A DNA stretch of 64,000 nt from positions 7,051,001-7,115,000 of the forward strand of contig NZ_CP108455.1 in assembly GCF_036241575.1 (NCBI RefSeq). Direction: 5' to 3'. This stretch comes from Streptomyces sp. NBC_01267. Its GTDB lineage: Bacteria > Actinomycetota > Actinomycetes > Streptomycetales > Streptomycetaceae. A program made the translations under genes and the position numbers. Below, in pieces: positions 8,621 to 16,004 of this stretch. How positions within the stretch are numbered: the stretch's first letter is position 1; each line of letters starts with the position of its first letter. The notes beneath the pieces are model-generated. The model did not search any database, was not told where the DNA came from, and saw only the letters and a program-made list of their open reading frames with translations.

Positions 8621-9777
8621 ACCACACCACCAGACGCGTCGTCACCACCGGCGTCGGACTCGCGCTCGTCGCGGGCGTGGCCACCACCGGCGTCGTCGCG
8701 CTCGACGACGCGGAAGGCAACCGGGTCACCGCCTACTTCGACCAGGCCACCGGCATCTACGCGGGGTCCGACCTGCGGATCCTCGGGGTGAAGGTCGGAA
8801 AGGTCGACTCCGTCAGACCCCAGGGCAAGGAGGTGAAGGTGGTGCTGATCCTCGACAAAGGGGTGAAGGTGCCGGCCGACGCCCACGCCGTCATCGTCGC
8901 GTCCAGCGTCGTCGCCGACCGCTACGTCCAGCTCTCACCGGCGTACGCGGGCGGCCCGCAGCTGAAGGACCGGGCCACGCTCGCCGCCGACCGCAACGCC
9001 ACGCCCGTCGAGGTCGACCAGCTGTACGCGAGCGTCACCCAGCTCGCCGACGCGCTGGGACCGAAGGGAGCCAACTCCCAGGGCGCGCTGTCCGATCTGC
9101 TGAACACCGGGGCGGCCAACCTCGACGGCAACGGCAAGGCGATCGGCGACTCCATCGAGCAGTTCGGAAAGGCCACCAAGACGCTCGACAAGAGCAGCGG
9201 CAACCTCTTCGACACGCTCGCCTACCTCCAGTCCTTCACCACGATGCTCAAGGGCAACGACGGGAAGGTGCACACCGCGGAGCAGCAGCTCTCCACCGTC
9301 ACCAGCTTCCTCGACGCCGACAAGAAGGACCTGGGGAGCGCCCTGCGGGAGCTCGGCACGGCGCTCGGCCAGGTGAAGACCTTCATCGAGAAGAACCGCG
9401 GTTCGCTGAAGAAGAGCGTCAGCCAGCTGAGGCCGATCACCGAGACCCTGGTCAAGCAACGGGCCTCGCTCGCCGAGATGCTGGACACCGCTCCACTGGC
9501 CGCCGGGAACCTGGTCAACGCCTACGACCCGGTGCACCGCACCATCGACGGCCGGGGCAACCTCAACGAACTGAGCATGAACAGCGCCCTCAACGGTGCG
9601 AGCACACCATCGGCGGGCGGTTCGGCGCTGAGCGGTCTGGTGCCCGTGCGGCCGTCGGAACAGAAGGCGCTCCCCGCGCTGCCGCTGCCCACGGTCGGGG
9701 ACGTGTACGGCTCGCCGTCGCAGTCCGCACCGAAGACCTCTTCCGGGGCACCGTCACAGAAGGGGGCCACCCGATGA
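8617..9777 (+). CDS. Mce family protein, MceD position
   Basis: Fourth MCE subunit, 386 residues starting at ATG 8617 in an ATGA overlap. A short Thr/Arg N terminus leads into a membrane anchor at ~8-27, then the MCE domain (LRILGVKVGKVDSV), helical region to ~310 and a low-complexity Ser/Pro/Gly C-terminal tail of ~70 residues. Pro-rich tails of this kind are usual for MceC/D-type subunits and may extend through peptidoglycan. It contains no cysteine in the tail, unlike its upstream paralogues. Confidence 0.92.
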   Translation: MNHTTRRVVTTGVGLALVAGVATTGVVALDDAEGNRVTAYFDQATGIYAGSDLRILGVKVGKVDSVRPQGKEVKVVLILDKGVKVPADAHAVIVASSVVADRYVQLSPAYAGGPQLKDRATLAADRNATPVEVDQLYASVTQLADALGPKGANSQGALSDLLNTGAANLDGNGKAIGDSIEQFGKATKTLDKSSGNLFDTLAYLQSFTTMLKGNDGKVHTAEQQLSTVTSFLDADKKDLGSALRELGTALGQVKTFIEKNRGSLKKSVSQLRPITETLVKQRASLAEMLDTAPLAAGNLVNAYDPVHRTIDGRGNLNELSMNSALNGASTPSAGGSALSGLVPVRPSEQKALPALPLPTVGDVYGSPSQSAPKTSSGAPSQKGATR

Positions 9778-10907
9778 GCCGGGTCACCGGGCGCACCCGA
9801 TCCCGTACCGGCCTGGCGGCCACGGTCGCCCTGGCCGTCGGCTGCGTCGTCACCCTCGGCGGCTGCGCCGCCCCGTCGTTCTCCGGAATCGAGAACCTTC
9901 CGCTGCCCGGCGGCGCCGACCTCGGCTCCCATCCGTACGAGATCACCGCGGACTTCGGCGATGTGCTGAACCTGGTACCGCAGGCCGCCGTGAAGGTGAA
10001 CGACGTCGCCGTCGGCCGGGTCACGAAAATCACGCTGTCGCCCGACGACTGGTCGGCCCGGGTCACCATGCGGGTCAACGGCAAGGTACGGCTGCCGGAG
10101 AACGCGTACGCCCATCTCGAACAGTCCAGTCTGCTCGGCGAGAAGTTCATCCAGCTCGTCGCCCCCGAGAAGGGCGCGTCGACCGCCTCGCTGGGCAACG
10201 GCCAGACCATTCCGATCTCCCGCACCAACCGCAACCCGGAGGTCGAAGAGGTCTTCGGCGCGCTGTCGCTGCTCCTCAACGGCGGCGGCATCCAGCAGCT
10301 GAAGACCATCAGCACCGAACTCAACAAGACACTCGGCGGCCGGGAGCCACAGATCCGGTCGATGCTCCACGACGTCGACACGCTGGTGACCAGCCTGGAC
10401 GACCACAGGAGTGACATCACGGACGCCCTGGACGGGGTCAACCGGCTCTCCGCGACACTCGCCACCCGTAAGCAGGACATCGGGAAGGTCCTCACGGGAG
10501 TCAGCCCCGGACTGAAGGTGCTGGAGAAGCAGCGCGGCTCACTGCTCACCATGCTCAAGGCGCTCGACACCCTGTCCGGCGTCGCCGTGGACACGGTGAA
10601 CAGGAGCAAGGACGACATGGTCGCCGATCTCAAGGCACTGGCACCGACGCTGAAGGAGCTGGCCGACTCCGGCAAGGATCTGCCCGACTCCCTCCAGGTG
10701 CTCTTCACCTATCCCTTCACGGACGAGGTGATGCGCGGGGTGAAGGGGGACTACCTCAACCTCTACCTGGACGTGACGGCCGTGCCCGGGACGCAGATCA
10801 TCCCCCCGGTCGCCCCCACCACCATCGGGGCGGCGACGGCGAAATCCGGTGCGCCGCCCCTGCCGCTGCCCTCCGTCACAGCGCCGTCCACGAAAGGCGG
10901 CCACTGA
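9774..10907 (+). CDS. Mce family lipoprotein, MceE position
   Basis: Fifth MCE subunit and the only lipoprotein of the set: a lipobox L-G-G-C places the lipidated cysteine at residue 31, as in mycobacterial MceE (Lpr-type) proteins. The MCE core VKVNDVAVGRVTKI follows at about residue 75, then an extended helical domain and a Pro/Ala-rich end. At 377 residues it matches the family. It overlaps mceD by ATGA and touches mceF by TGATG. The lipid anchor in place of a transmembrane helix supports assigning position E. Confidence 0.93.
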   Translation: MSRVTGRTRSRTGLAATVALAVGCVVTLGGCAAPSFSGIENLPLPGGADLGSHPYEITADFGDVLNLVPQAAVKVNDVAVGRVTKITLSPDDWSARVTMRVNGKVRLPENAYAHLEQSSLLGEKFIQLVAPEKGASTASLGNGQTIPISRTNRNPEVEEVFGALSLLLNGGGIQQLKTISTELNKTLGGREPQIRSMLHDVDTLVTSLDDHRSDITDALDGVNRLSATLATRKQDIGKVLTGVSPGLKVLEKQRGSLLTMLKALDTLSGVAVDTVNRSKDDMVADLKALAPTLKELADSGKDLPDSLQVLFTYPFTDEVMRGVKGDYLNLYLDVTAVPGTQIIPPVAPTTIGAATAKSGAPPLPLPSVTAPSTKGGH

Positions 10908-12163
10908 TGATCACCACGGCCACCCGGCTGAAGAACATCTCCTTCCTGCTGATCGCGGTGCTCGTCCTGGGCTACCTCGGGGCCCGGTACGCGGACCTCG
11001 GCCATCTGATCGGGCTGCGCGGCTACTACGTCGTCAAGGTCGAACTCCCGGAGACCGGCGGCCTCTTCACCCACTCCAACGTCACCTACCGGGGTGTCTC
11101 GGTGGGGCGGGTAGGACCGATCCGGCTGACCGCCGACGGCGTGGAGGCGGAGCTGCGGATCAACAATTCCGCGCCCGCCATCCCGGCCGACCTCAAGGCG
11201 GTCGTCGCGAACCTCTCCGCCGTCGGCGAGGAGTACATCGATCTGCGGCCCGTCGACAGCGGCAGCCCCTATCTGGAGGACGGCTCGACCATCGCGCAGG
11301 CCGACGCCAGCATCCCGGCGCCCGTGACACAGGTCCTCACCAGCGTCAACGATCTGTCGTCCTCGGTGGACCTGGACTCCCTGCGCACCGTGGTCGACGA
11401 GTTCGGCGCCGCGCTGAACGGCCGCGGGGAGGACCTCCAGGTCCTGATGGACAGCAGCAGCGACTTCCTCAAGGCGGCGGACAAGGCCCTCCCCACGGAC
11501 ACCAAGCTGATGGTGGACGGTGAGACCGTGCTCCGCACCCAGTCCGAGGAGGGCGACGCCCTCAAGTCCTTCGCCACGGGTGCCAAGGGGCTGGCCGGAC
11601 AGCTCGTCGACTCCGACGCCGATCTGCGTTCCCTGATCGCGGTCGCGCCTGATGCGGCGACCCAGGTCAGCGGACTGCTCCGGGACCTCGACCCTGATCT
11701 GAGCGTGGTGCTCGCCAATTTGCTGACCACCTCGGACGTGGCGGTGACCCGTCAGCGGGGCACGGAGGAACTGCTGGTGAAACTGCCCGCCGTGGCTGCC
11801 GCGGGTTCGACCGCGATCAATGGCAAGGGGGCCCGCTTCGGCATGGCCGTCACCTTCTTCTCACCGCTGCCGTGCACCGCCGGGTACGGCGGGACGAAGT
11901 ACCGCAACGGCCTGGACACCAGCGCCACTTCGGCCCTCAACACCGACGCGCGCTGCACTTCGCCGCCCAGCAGCGGCAAGGAGGTGCGCGGGTCGGCGAA
12001 CGCCCCTCGTGGGGGACCCGTGCTGCCACCCGCGAAGCCGGGATCCCTGCTGCTGGGAACCGACGCGGGAGGCCCGCTCCCCGGAGCGCTCGGCATGCCC
12101 GCGCTGCCCGCCGGCGGTCCCACCGGCCTCGGCGGTCTGCTCGCACCGGGAGGCACTCGGTGA
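10907..12163 (+). CDS. Mce family protein, MceF position
   Basis: Sixth and last MCE subunit, 418 residues. A transmembrane anchor (~10-28) precedes the MCE domain (VTYRGVSVGRVGPI near residue 65), the helical region, a segment with paired cysteines (LPCTAGYGG, ARCTSPP) and a Gly/Pro/Leu-rich tail. It starts at an ATG overlapping the mceE stop by one base and ends in a GTGA overlap with the first accessory gene. Presence of all six paralogues, with anchors and domains intact, suggests a functional transporter. Confidence 0.92.
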   Translation: MITTATRLKNISFLLIAVLVLGYLGARYADLGHLIGLRGYYVVKVELPETGGLFTHSNVTYRGVSVGRVGPIRLTADGVEAELRINNSAPAIPADLKAVVANLSAVGEEYIDLRPVDSGSPYLEDGSTIAQADASIPAPVTQVLTSVNDLSSSVDLDSLRTVVDEFGAALNGRGEDLQVLMDSSSDFLKAADKALPTDTKLMVDGETVLRTQSEEGDALKSFATGAKGLAGQLVDSDADLRSLIAVAPDAATQVSGLLRDLDPDLSVVLANLLTTSDVAVTRQRGTEELLVKLPAVAAAGSTAINGKGARFGMAVTFFSPLPCTAGYGGTKYRNGLDTSATSALNTDARCTSPPSSGKEVRGSANAPRGGPVLPPAKPGSLLLGTDAGGPLPGALGMPALPAGGPTGLGGLLAPGGTR

Positions 12164-12672
12164 ACAGGCGTACGCGCATGATGTGCGGGGCCGCGGTCCT
12201 GGTGGCCGTGCTCTTCTGCGGATTCTCCGGGTGGGTGTACTGGCAGGCGCACGACGACGGCTCACTCGCGTACTCCGCCTCACGCGACCGGGCGCTGACT
12301 GCCGGGCGTGAGCGTGTCGCCCAGCTCAACACGCTCGACGTGCGGCACACCGATGCCGGGCTCAAGCAGTGGCTGGACGCCTCGACCGGCGCGCTGCACG
12401 ACAAGCTGGCCGCCACCCGGACCACCGACCGCACCACACTCACCGACGCCGGGACCTCCGCACGGGGCACCGTCACGGACGCGGCGCTCACCGCTCTCGA
12501 CGACCGGGCGGGAACGGCTTCGCTGATCGCGACCGTCGACGTCGCCATCACGGCCAAGGGCGGTACGGCCACCACCGACCGCAAACGCTTCGCGGCCTCG
12601 CTCGCCCGGACCCCGGACGGCTGGAAGGTCACCGCACTCACCGCAGTGCCGGTGGGGAAGGAGGGCGCATGA
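12160..12672 (+). CDS. Mce-associated membrane protein, type A copy 1
   Basis: A 170-residue single-pass protein: one membrane helix at ~8-30, then a small alpha/beta domain (~40-170). This is the size and form of Mas (Mce-associated) proteins, thought to stabilise Mce complexes, with a fold related to nuclear transport factor 2. The start is the GTG at 12160, overlapping the mceF stop and preceded by GGGAGG. It closely resembles the gene at 13349: both share a YSASRD/YARTRD motif followed by a QLNTLD/QNMNTLD motif. The pair alternates with two type-B genes (see findings). Confidence 0.85.
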   Translation: MNRRTRMMCGAAVLVAVLFCGFSGWVYWQAHDDGSLAYSASRDRALTAGRERVAQLNTLDVRHTDAGLKQWLDASTGALHDKLAATRTTDRTTLTDAGTSARGTVTDAALTALDDRAGTASLIATVDVAITAKGGTATTDRKRFAASLARTPDGWKVTALTAVPVGKEGA

Positions 12673-13325
12673 GCGGCACCGTCGAAGAGACGCAGGAGGC
12701 CGAAGCGGCGCAGGAAGCCGGTGAGTCGCCCGGGACCGGAGTGTTGCAGGCGGCAGAGGAGACCCCGGAGACCCCGGAGACTCTGAAGAGTTCGGAGACC
12801 CCGGCGGAGGCCCCGGCCGCCCCGCCGCGCGGCCGGGGCCCGCTGGTGGTCGCCGTCGCCGTCCTGCTGCTGGTGCTCGGCGGCGCCGGACTGCTCTTCC
12901 GCGCCCACCAGTTGAGAAGCACCCCGGCCGCGGCGAACCAGGCGCTCACCGACACCGAGGCCACCGCTCAGGTCACCGGGGATGTCAGCGACGCGCTCGG
13001 CAAGGTCCTGTCGTACACGCCGCAGGCCACCGGCGTCACGGAGCAGGCAGCCCGCGAACTGCTCGCGGGAAAGGCGGCGAGGCAGTACGGCGCGCTCTTC
13101 GGGCAGGTCGGCAAGCGCGCCCAGGAGCAGAAACTGACGCTCACCACGCAGGTCGTACGGGCCGGTGTCACCCGGCTGACCGGCAGTGAGGCGCACCTGC
13201 TGGTCTTCCTCGACCAGACCGCGCAGCGCAAGGGCAAACCGGCCGAGGTAGTGGCCGCACAGCTGTCGGTGACCGCCGAACTCCGCGGCGGCAACTGGCT
13301 GATCACCGACATCACGGCCCGTTGA
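12669..13325 (+). CDS. Mce-associated membrane protein, type B copy 1
   Basis: A 218-residue protein with an acidic, Glu/Thr/Pro-rich cytoplasmic N terminus (~55 residues), one membrane helix (~58-78) and an extracytoplasmic Mas-like domain. It overlaps the preceding gene by ATGA. The outer domain shares the ANQALTD...VTGDVSDAL and ARELLAGKAARQYGALF blocks with the gene at 13898, so both descend from one ancestor. It likely forms a complex with the type-A partner and the Mce tube; this is inferred from position and from Mas proteins in mycobacteria. Confidence 0.85.
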   Translation: MSGTVEETQEAEAAQEAGESPGTGVLQAAEETPETPETLKSSETPAEAPAAPPRGRGPLVVAVAVLLLVLGGAGLLFRAHQLRSTPAAANQALTDTEATAQVTGDVSDALGKVLSYTPQATGVTEQAARELLAGKAARQYGALFGQVGKRAQEQKLTLTTQVVRAGVTRLTGSEAHLLVFLDQTAQRKGKPAEVVAAQLSVTAELRGGNWLITDITAR

Positions 13326-13348
13326 GGGACCCGCTGAGGGAGACGCAC

Positions 13349-13873
13349 ATGCTGAGCACGGTAAGAAACCCGCTGACCGCAGTGGCGCTGGCGCTGGCGC
13401 TGCTGGCCGCGGGCGCGGCGGCCTGGGGCGGCTGGTCCTGGTACGCGGCGGCACACGACGACTCCGCCGCCTACGCGCGGACCCGGGACAGTGTCCTCGC
13501 GGCGGGGGAGCAGGCCGTACAGAACATGAACACCCTGGACCACCGGAAGGTGGCGAGCGGGCTGGACGCGTGGGAGAACTCGACCACCGGGGATCTCCAC
13601 CAGCAACTGACCAATGGGCGAACGGAGTTCGAGAAGCAGATCAAGGAGGCCCGGACGGTCTCCACGGCGAAGGTGCTGTCCGGTGCGGTCACCGAACTGG
13701 ACGCCCGCACGGGGAAGGCCAGCGTGATGGTGGCGCTGCGGATCACCGTGACCGCTCCGAAGGGCAAGCCTTCGGAGAAGGAGAGCCGACTGCTCGGGGA
13801 GCTCACCCGTACCTCCGGGGGCTGGAAGCTCAGCGCACTCGGCCAGGCGCCCGTCGGCAACACCGCCGGCTGA
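13349..13873 (+). CDS. Mce-associated membrane protein, type A copy 2
   Basis: A 174-residue single-pass protein resembling the first type-A gene in length, topology and motifs (membrane helix ~9-31, then HDDSAAYARTRDSVL and TLD...GLDAWENSTTGDLHQQL). I use ATG 13349, which follows a GAGGGAGA ribosome site, in preference to a TTG at 13322 that overlaps the previous stop. Small gaps of about 25 nt on either side contrast with the strict overlaps earlier in the operon. Confidence 0.85.
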   Translation: MLSTVRNPLTAVALALALLAAGAAAWGGWSWYAAAHDDSAAYARTRDSVLAAGEQAVQNMNTLDHRKVASGLDAWENSTTGDLHQQLTNGRTEFEKQIKEARTVSTAKVLSGAVTELDARTGKASVMVALRITVTAPKGKPSEKESRLLGELTRTSGGWKLSALGQAPVGNTAG

Positions 13874-13897
13874 TCTCGGACAGGAGCTGAGAACGAC

Positions 13898-14719
13898 ATG
13901 TCGACGACCCGTCACCTCATCAACAGGCAGCGGCGGCTGGCAGCTGTGACGCCGGTGCGCGTCAAGCCCCGGGGGGAAGAGGAGCGGCCCGCGCAGGATC
14001 CGTCCGCGCAGGACCCGCCCACGAAGAGGCCGTCGGGGGAGGAACCGCTGCCCGACGAGCCGGACGCCGACGCACTGGAAGCCGACGAGTCGCACGCCGA
14101 CGTGCTGGACGCCGACGAGTCGCACGCCGACGAACTGGACGCCGACGGGCCGGACTCGGGCGGGCCGGACGCCGAGAAGGCGCACTCCCCGAAGACCTCC
14201 CGCAGGAGCACCTGGCTGCCCGCCGTGCTCGGCGTCCTCACCGTGCTGCTCGGCGGATTCGCGGCGTACGCGGGAACCCAGGCGTCCGACCTGCACGACG
14301 ACTCCGCGGCCGGCAACTCCGCGCTGACCGACGTCGCCCGTACGACCGAGGTGAAGGGCCAGGTCACCAGCGCGGTCGACGCGCTCTTCTCCTACAACTA
14401 CGCCGATACCGGCAAGGCCGACCGGGCCGCGGCGACCCTCCTCACCGGCAAGGCGGTCCAGCAGCACAAGACCATGCTGGCTGCCGTGCGCGCGCAGGCG
14501 GCGAAACAGAAACTCGTGCTCACCACCACCGTGACCGCGAGCGGAGTGGAACTGATCGACGGCTCCCGCGCGCGGGTGCTGCTCTTCGCCGATCAGAGCA
14601 ACACCGACACCGCGGCGAAGAAGGACCGGACGACGTACGCCGCCGCGATGTTCGCCGTCGACGCGGTGCGTGGGGGCGGCAGTTGGAAGATCTCGAACAT
14701 CGACACCTTCACGCGATGA
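13898..14719 (+). CDS. Mce-associated membrane protein, type B copy 2, with acidic repeat
   Basis: A 273-residue type-B Mas-like protein. Its cytoplasmic part is twice as long as in copy 1 and very acidic, including a 30-nt exact-frame duplication encoding ADESHADxLD. One membrane helix lies near 108-128; the outer domain carries GNSALTDVARTTEVKGQV and TLLTGKAVQQHKTML blocks shared with copy 1. The ribosome site is AGGAG upstream of ATG 13898. The acidic region is probably disordered. Role inferred from operon position. Confidence 0.83.
   Translation: MSTTRHLINRQRRLAAVTPVRVKPRGEEERPAQDPSAQDPPTKRPSGEEPLPDEPDADALEADESHADVLDADESHADELDADGPDSGGPDAEKAHSPKTSRRSTWLPAVLGVLTVLLGGFAAYAGTQASDLHDDSAAGNSALTDVARTTEVKGQVTSAVDALFSYNYADTGKADRAAATLLTGKAVQQHKTMLAAVRAQAAKQKLVLTTTVTASGVELIDGSRARVLLFADQSNTDTAAKKDRTTYAAAMFAVDAVRGGGSWKISNIDTFTR
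14081..14140 (+). repeat. Two tandem 30-bp in-frame repeats
   Basis: Units 14081-14110 and 14111-14140 differ at two adjacent bases (GTG versus GAA codon) and encode two decapeptides ADESHADxLD; a partial unit precedes and follows. Multiple-of-three length keeps the reading frame, suggesting slippage-driven change in a disordered acidic tail. Confidence 0.85.
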
Positions 14720-14774
14720 GCCCGTTGCGTCAGGTGGGCCCGACGACCCGGACAATTCGATGAGGGAGCGGCGT

Positions 14775-16004
14775 ATGAGGCACGTACGGCGGATGCGGCG
14801 GGGACTCGGCGGTACGGCCGTCGCGGCGGTGGCCATGGCAGCGCTCACCGCCTCCCAGGCGCCCGGATTCGTCCACCACCAGGTTCCGCACCCGAAGGGA
14901 CCGTTACCCGTGGGCGAGACCACCGCGCAGGTGGACGGACCCACGGACAACTCGTACCACACCGAGATTCCGCCGCTGATCACTCCGCCGCCGCCGGGCA
15001 ACCCGGTCGACGCCGCCGGCGCGGGGGCTGTCCAGCAGCAGTCGGGGATCCCGGCCACCGTCCTCGCCGCCTACCGCTCGGCCGAGGCGCGGCTGCACCG
15101 CAGCGACCCCGGCTGCCATCTGCCGTGGGAACTGCTCGCCGCGATCGGCAAGGTCGAATCCGGGCAGGCCCGGGGTGGTGCGGTCGACGCGCACGGCACC
15201 ACGCTCTCCCCGATCCTCGGCCCGGTGCTGAACGGCGCGGGCTTCGCGCACATCCCCGACACCGACCACGGCGCGTACGACGGGGACACCAGGTACGACC
15301 GTGCGGTCGGCCCGATGCAGTTCATCCCGTCGACCTGGGCCACCTGGGACCAGGACGGGAACGGCGACGGCAAGAAGGACCCCAACAACGTCTTCGACGC
15401 GGCGCTCGCCGCCGGACGCTACCTCTGCGCGGGCGGCAGGGACCTGGCGACGGGGGCGGGGCTGGACAGTGCGGTCCTCAGCTACAACCACTCGGACGCC
15501 TATCTGCGGCTGGTGCGCTCCTGGCTGTCCTTCTACCGGAACGGGACGCACGAGGTACCCGACGGCGAAGGGGTGCTGCCCACCAGCCCGGGTGCGGGCA
15601 GTGAGTCGGACCCCGGAGGGAAGCCGGGCAAGGGCGGACCGGACAAGAACGGCCACGGCAAGGGCGGTGGCGGGATCGTCATCGGTCCCGCGCCGTCCCA
15701 CAGCGCGTCGCCCAGCCCGTCCGGCGGTGCTTCCGGTGGTGGCACGCCCACGGGCGGCACCACGCCGACGCCGTCCGGCAGTCCGTCGGACGAACCGGGC
15801 GGGCCTCCCACCTCCGACCCCTCGTCGGGCCCGCCGTCCGACTCCCCGTCCCCCGATCCCAGCAGCACCCCGCCGGACTGCCCGACGCCCTCCGGGTCCG
15901 CGTCGCCCTCCGCCGACCCGTCCCGGAGCGGATCCCCCGGGGACGGCTGTGTCCCCCTCCCGGGAGAGGGGGACACACCGGTGGAGGGAGCTACAGCTCC
16001 TTGA
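14775..16004 (+). CDS. Secreted lytic transglycosylase (MltB/SLT-like)
   Basis: Peptidoglycan-cleaving enzyme expected outside the membrane. From ATG 14775 (ribosome site GAGGGAG; an ATG 15 nt upstream is the alternative) the protein has 409 residues: basic N terminus and hydrophobic signal to ~25, a catalytic domain ~85-255 with putative catalytic Glu128 in IGKVESG, the GPMQFIPSTW substrate motif, and AAGRYLC...LSYNHSDAY, then ~130 residues of Ser/Pro/Gly low complexity. It ends the mce operon, 55 nt after the last Mas gene. A wall-cutting enzyme could make room for the Mce tube; that is inference. The C-terminal codons overlap a terminator hairpin and the tail of the opposing gene. Confidence 0.88.
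   Translation: MRHVRRMRRGLGGTAVAAVAMAALTASQAPGFVHHQVPHPKGPLPVGETTAQVDGPTDNSYHTEIPPLITPPPPGNPVDAAGAGAVQQQSGIPATVLAAYRSAEARLHRSDPGCHLPWELLAAIGKVESGQARGGAVDAHGTTLSPILGPVLNGAGFAHIPDTDHGAYDGDTRYDRAVGPMQFIPSTWATWDQDGNGDGKKDPNNVFDAALAAGRYLCAGGRDLATGAGLDSAVLSYNHSDAYLRLVRSWLSFYRNGTHEVPDGEGVLPTSPGAGSESDPGGKPGKGGPDKNGHGKGGGGIVIGPAPSHSASPSPSGGASGGGTPTGGTTPTPSGSPSDEPGGPPTSDPSSGPPSDSPSPDPSSTPPDCPTPSGSASPSADPSRSGSPGDGCVPLPGEGDTPVEGATAP
15948..15977 (+). terminator. Hairpin terminator inside the transglycosylase 3' end
   Basis: A 12-bp perfect stem (15948-15959 with 15966-15977) and 6-nt loop lies within the last coding bases of the transglycosylase, about 25 nt before its stop. It can act on both converging transcripts, as the opposite gene ends at 15991. 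It encodes part of the tail PLPGEGDTP, so either the tail is dispensable or termination occurs within the gene at some rate. Confidence 0.7.
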
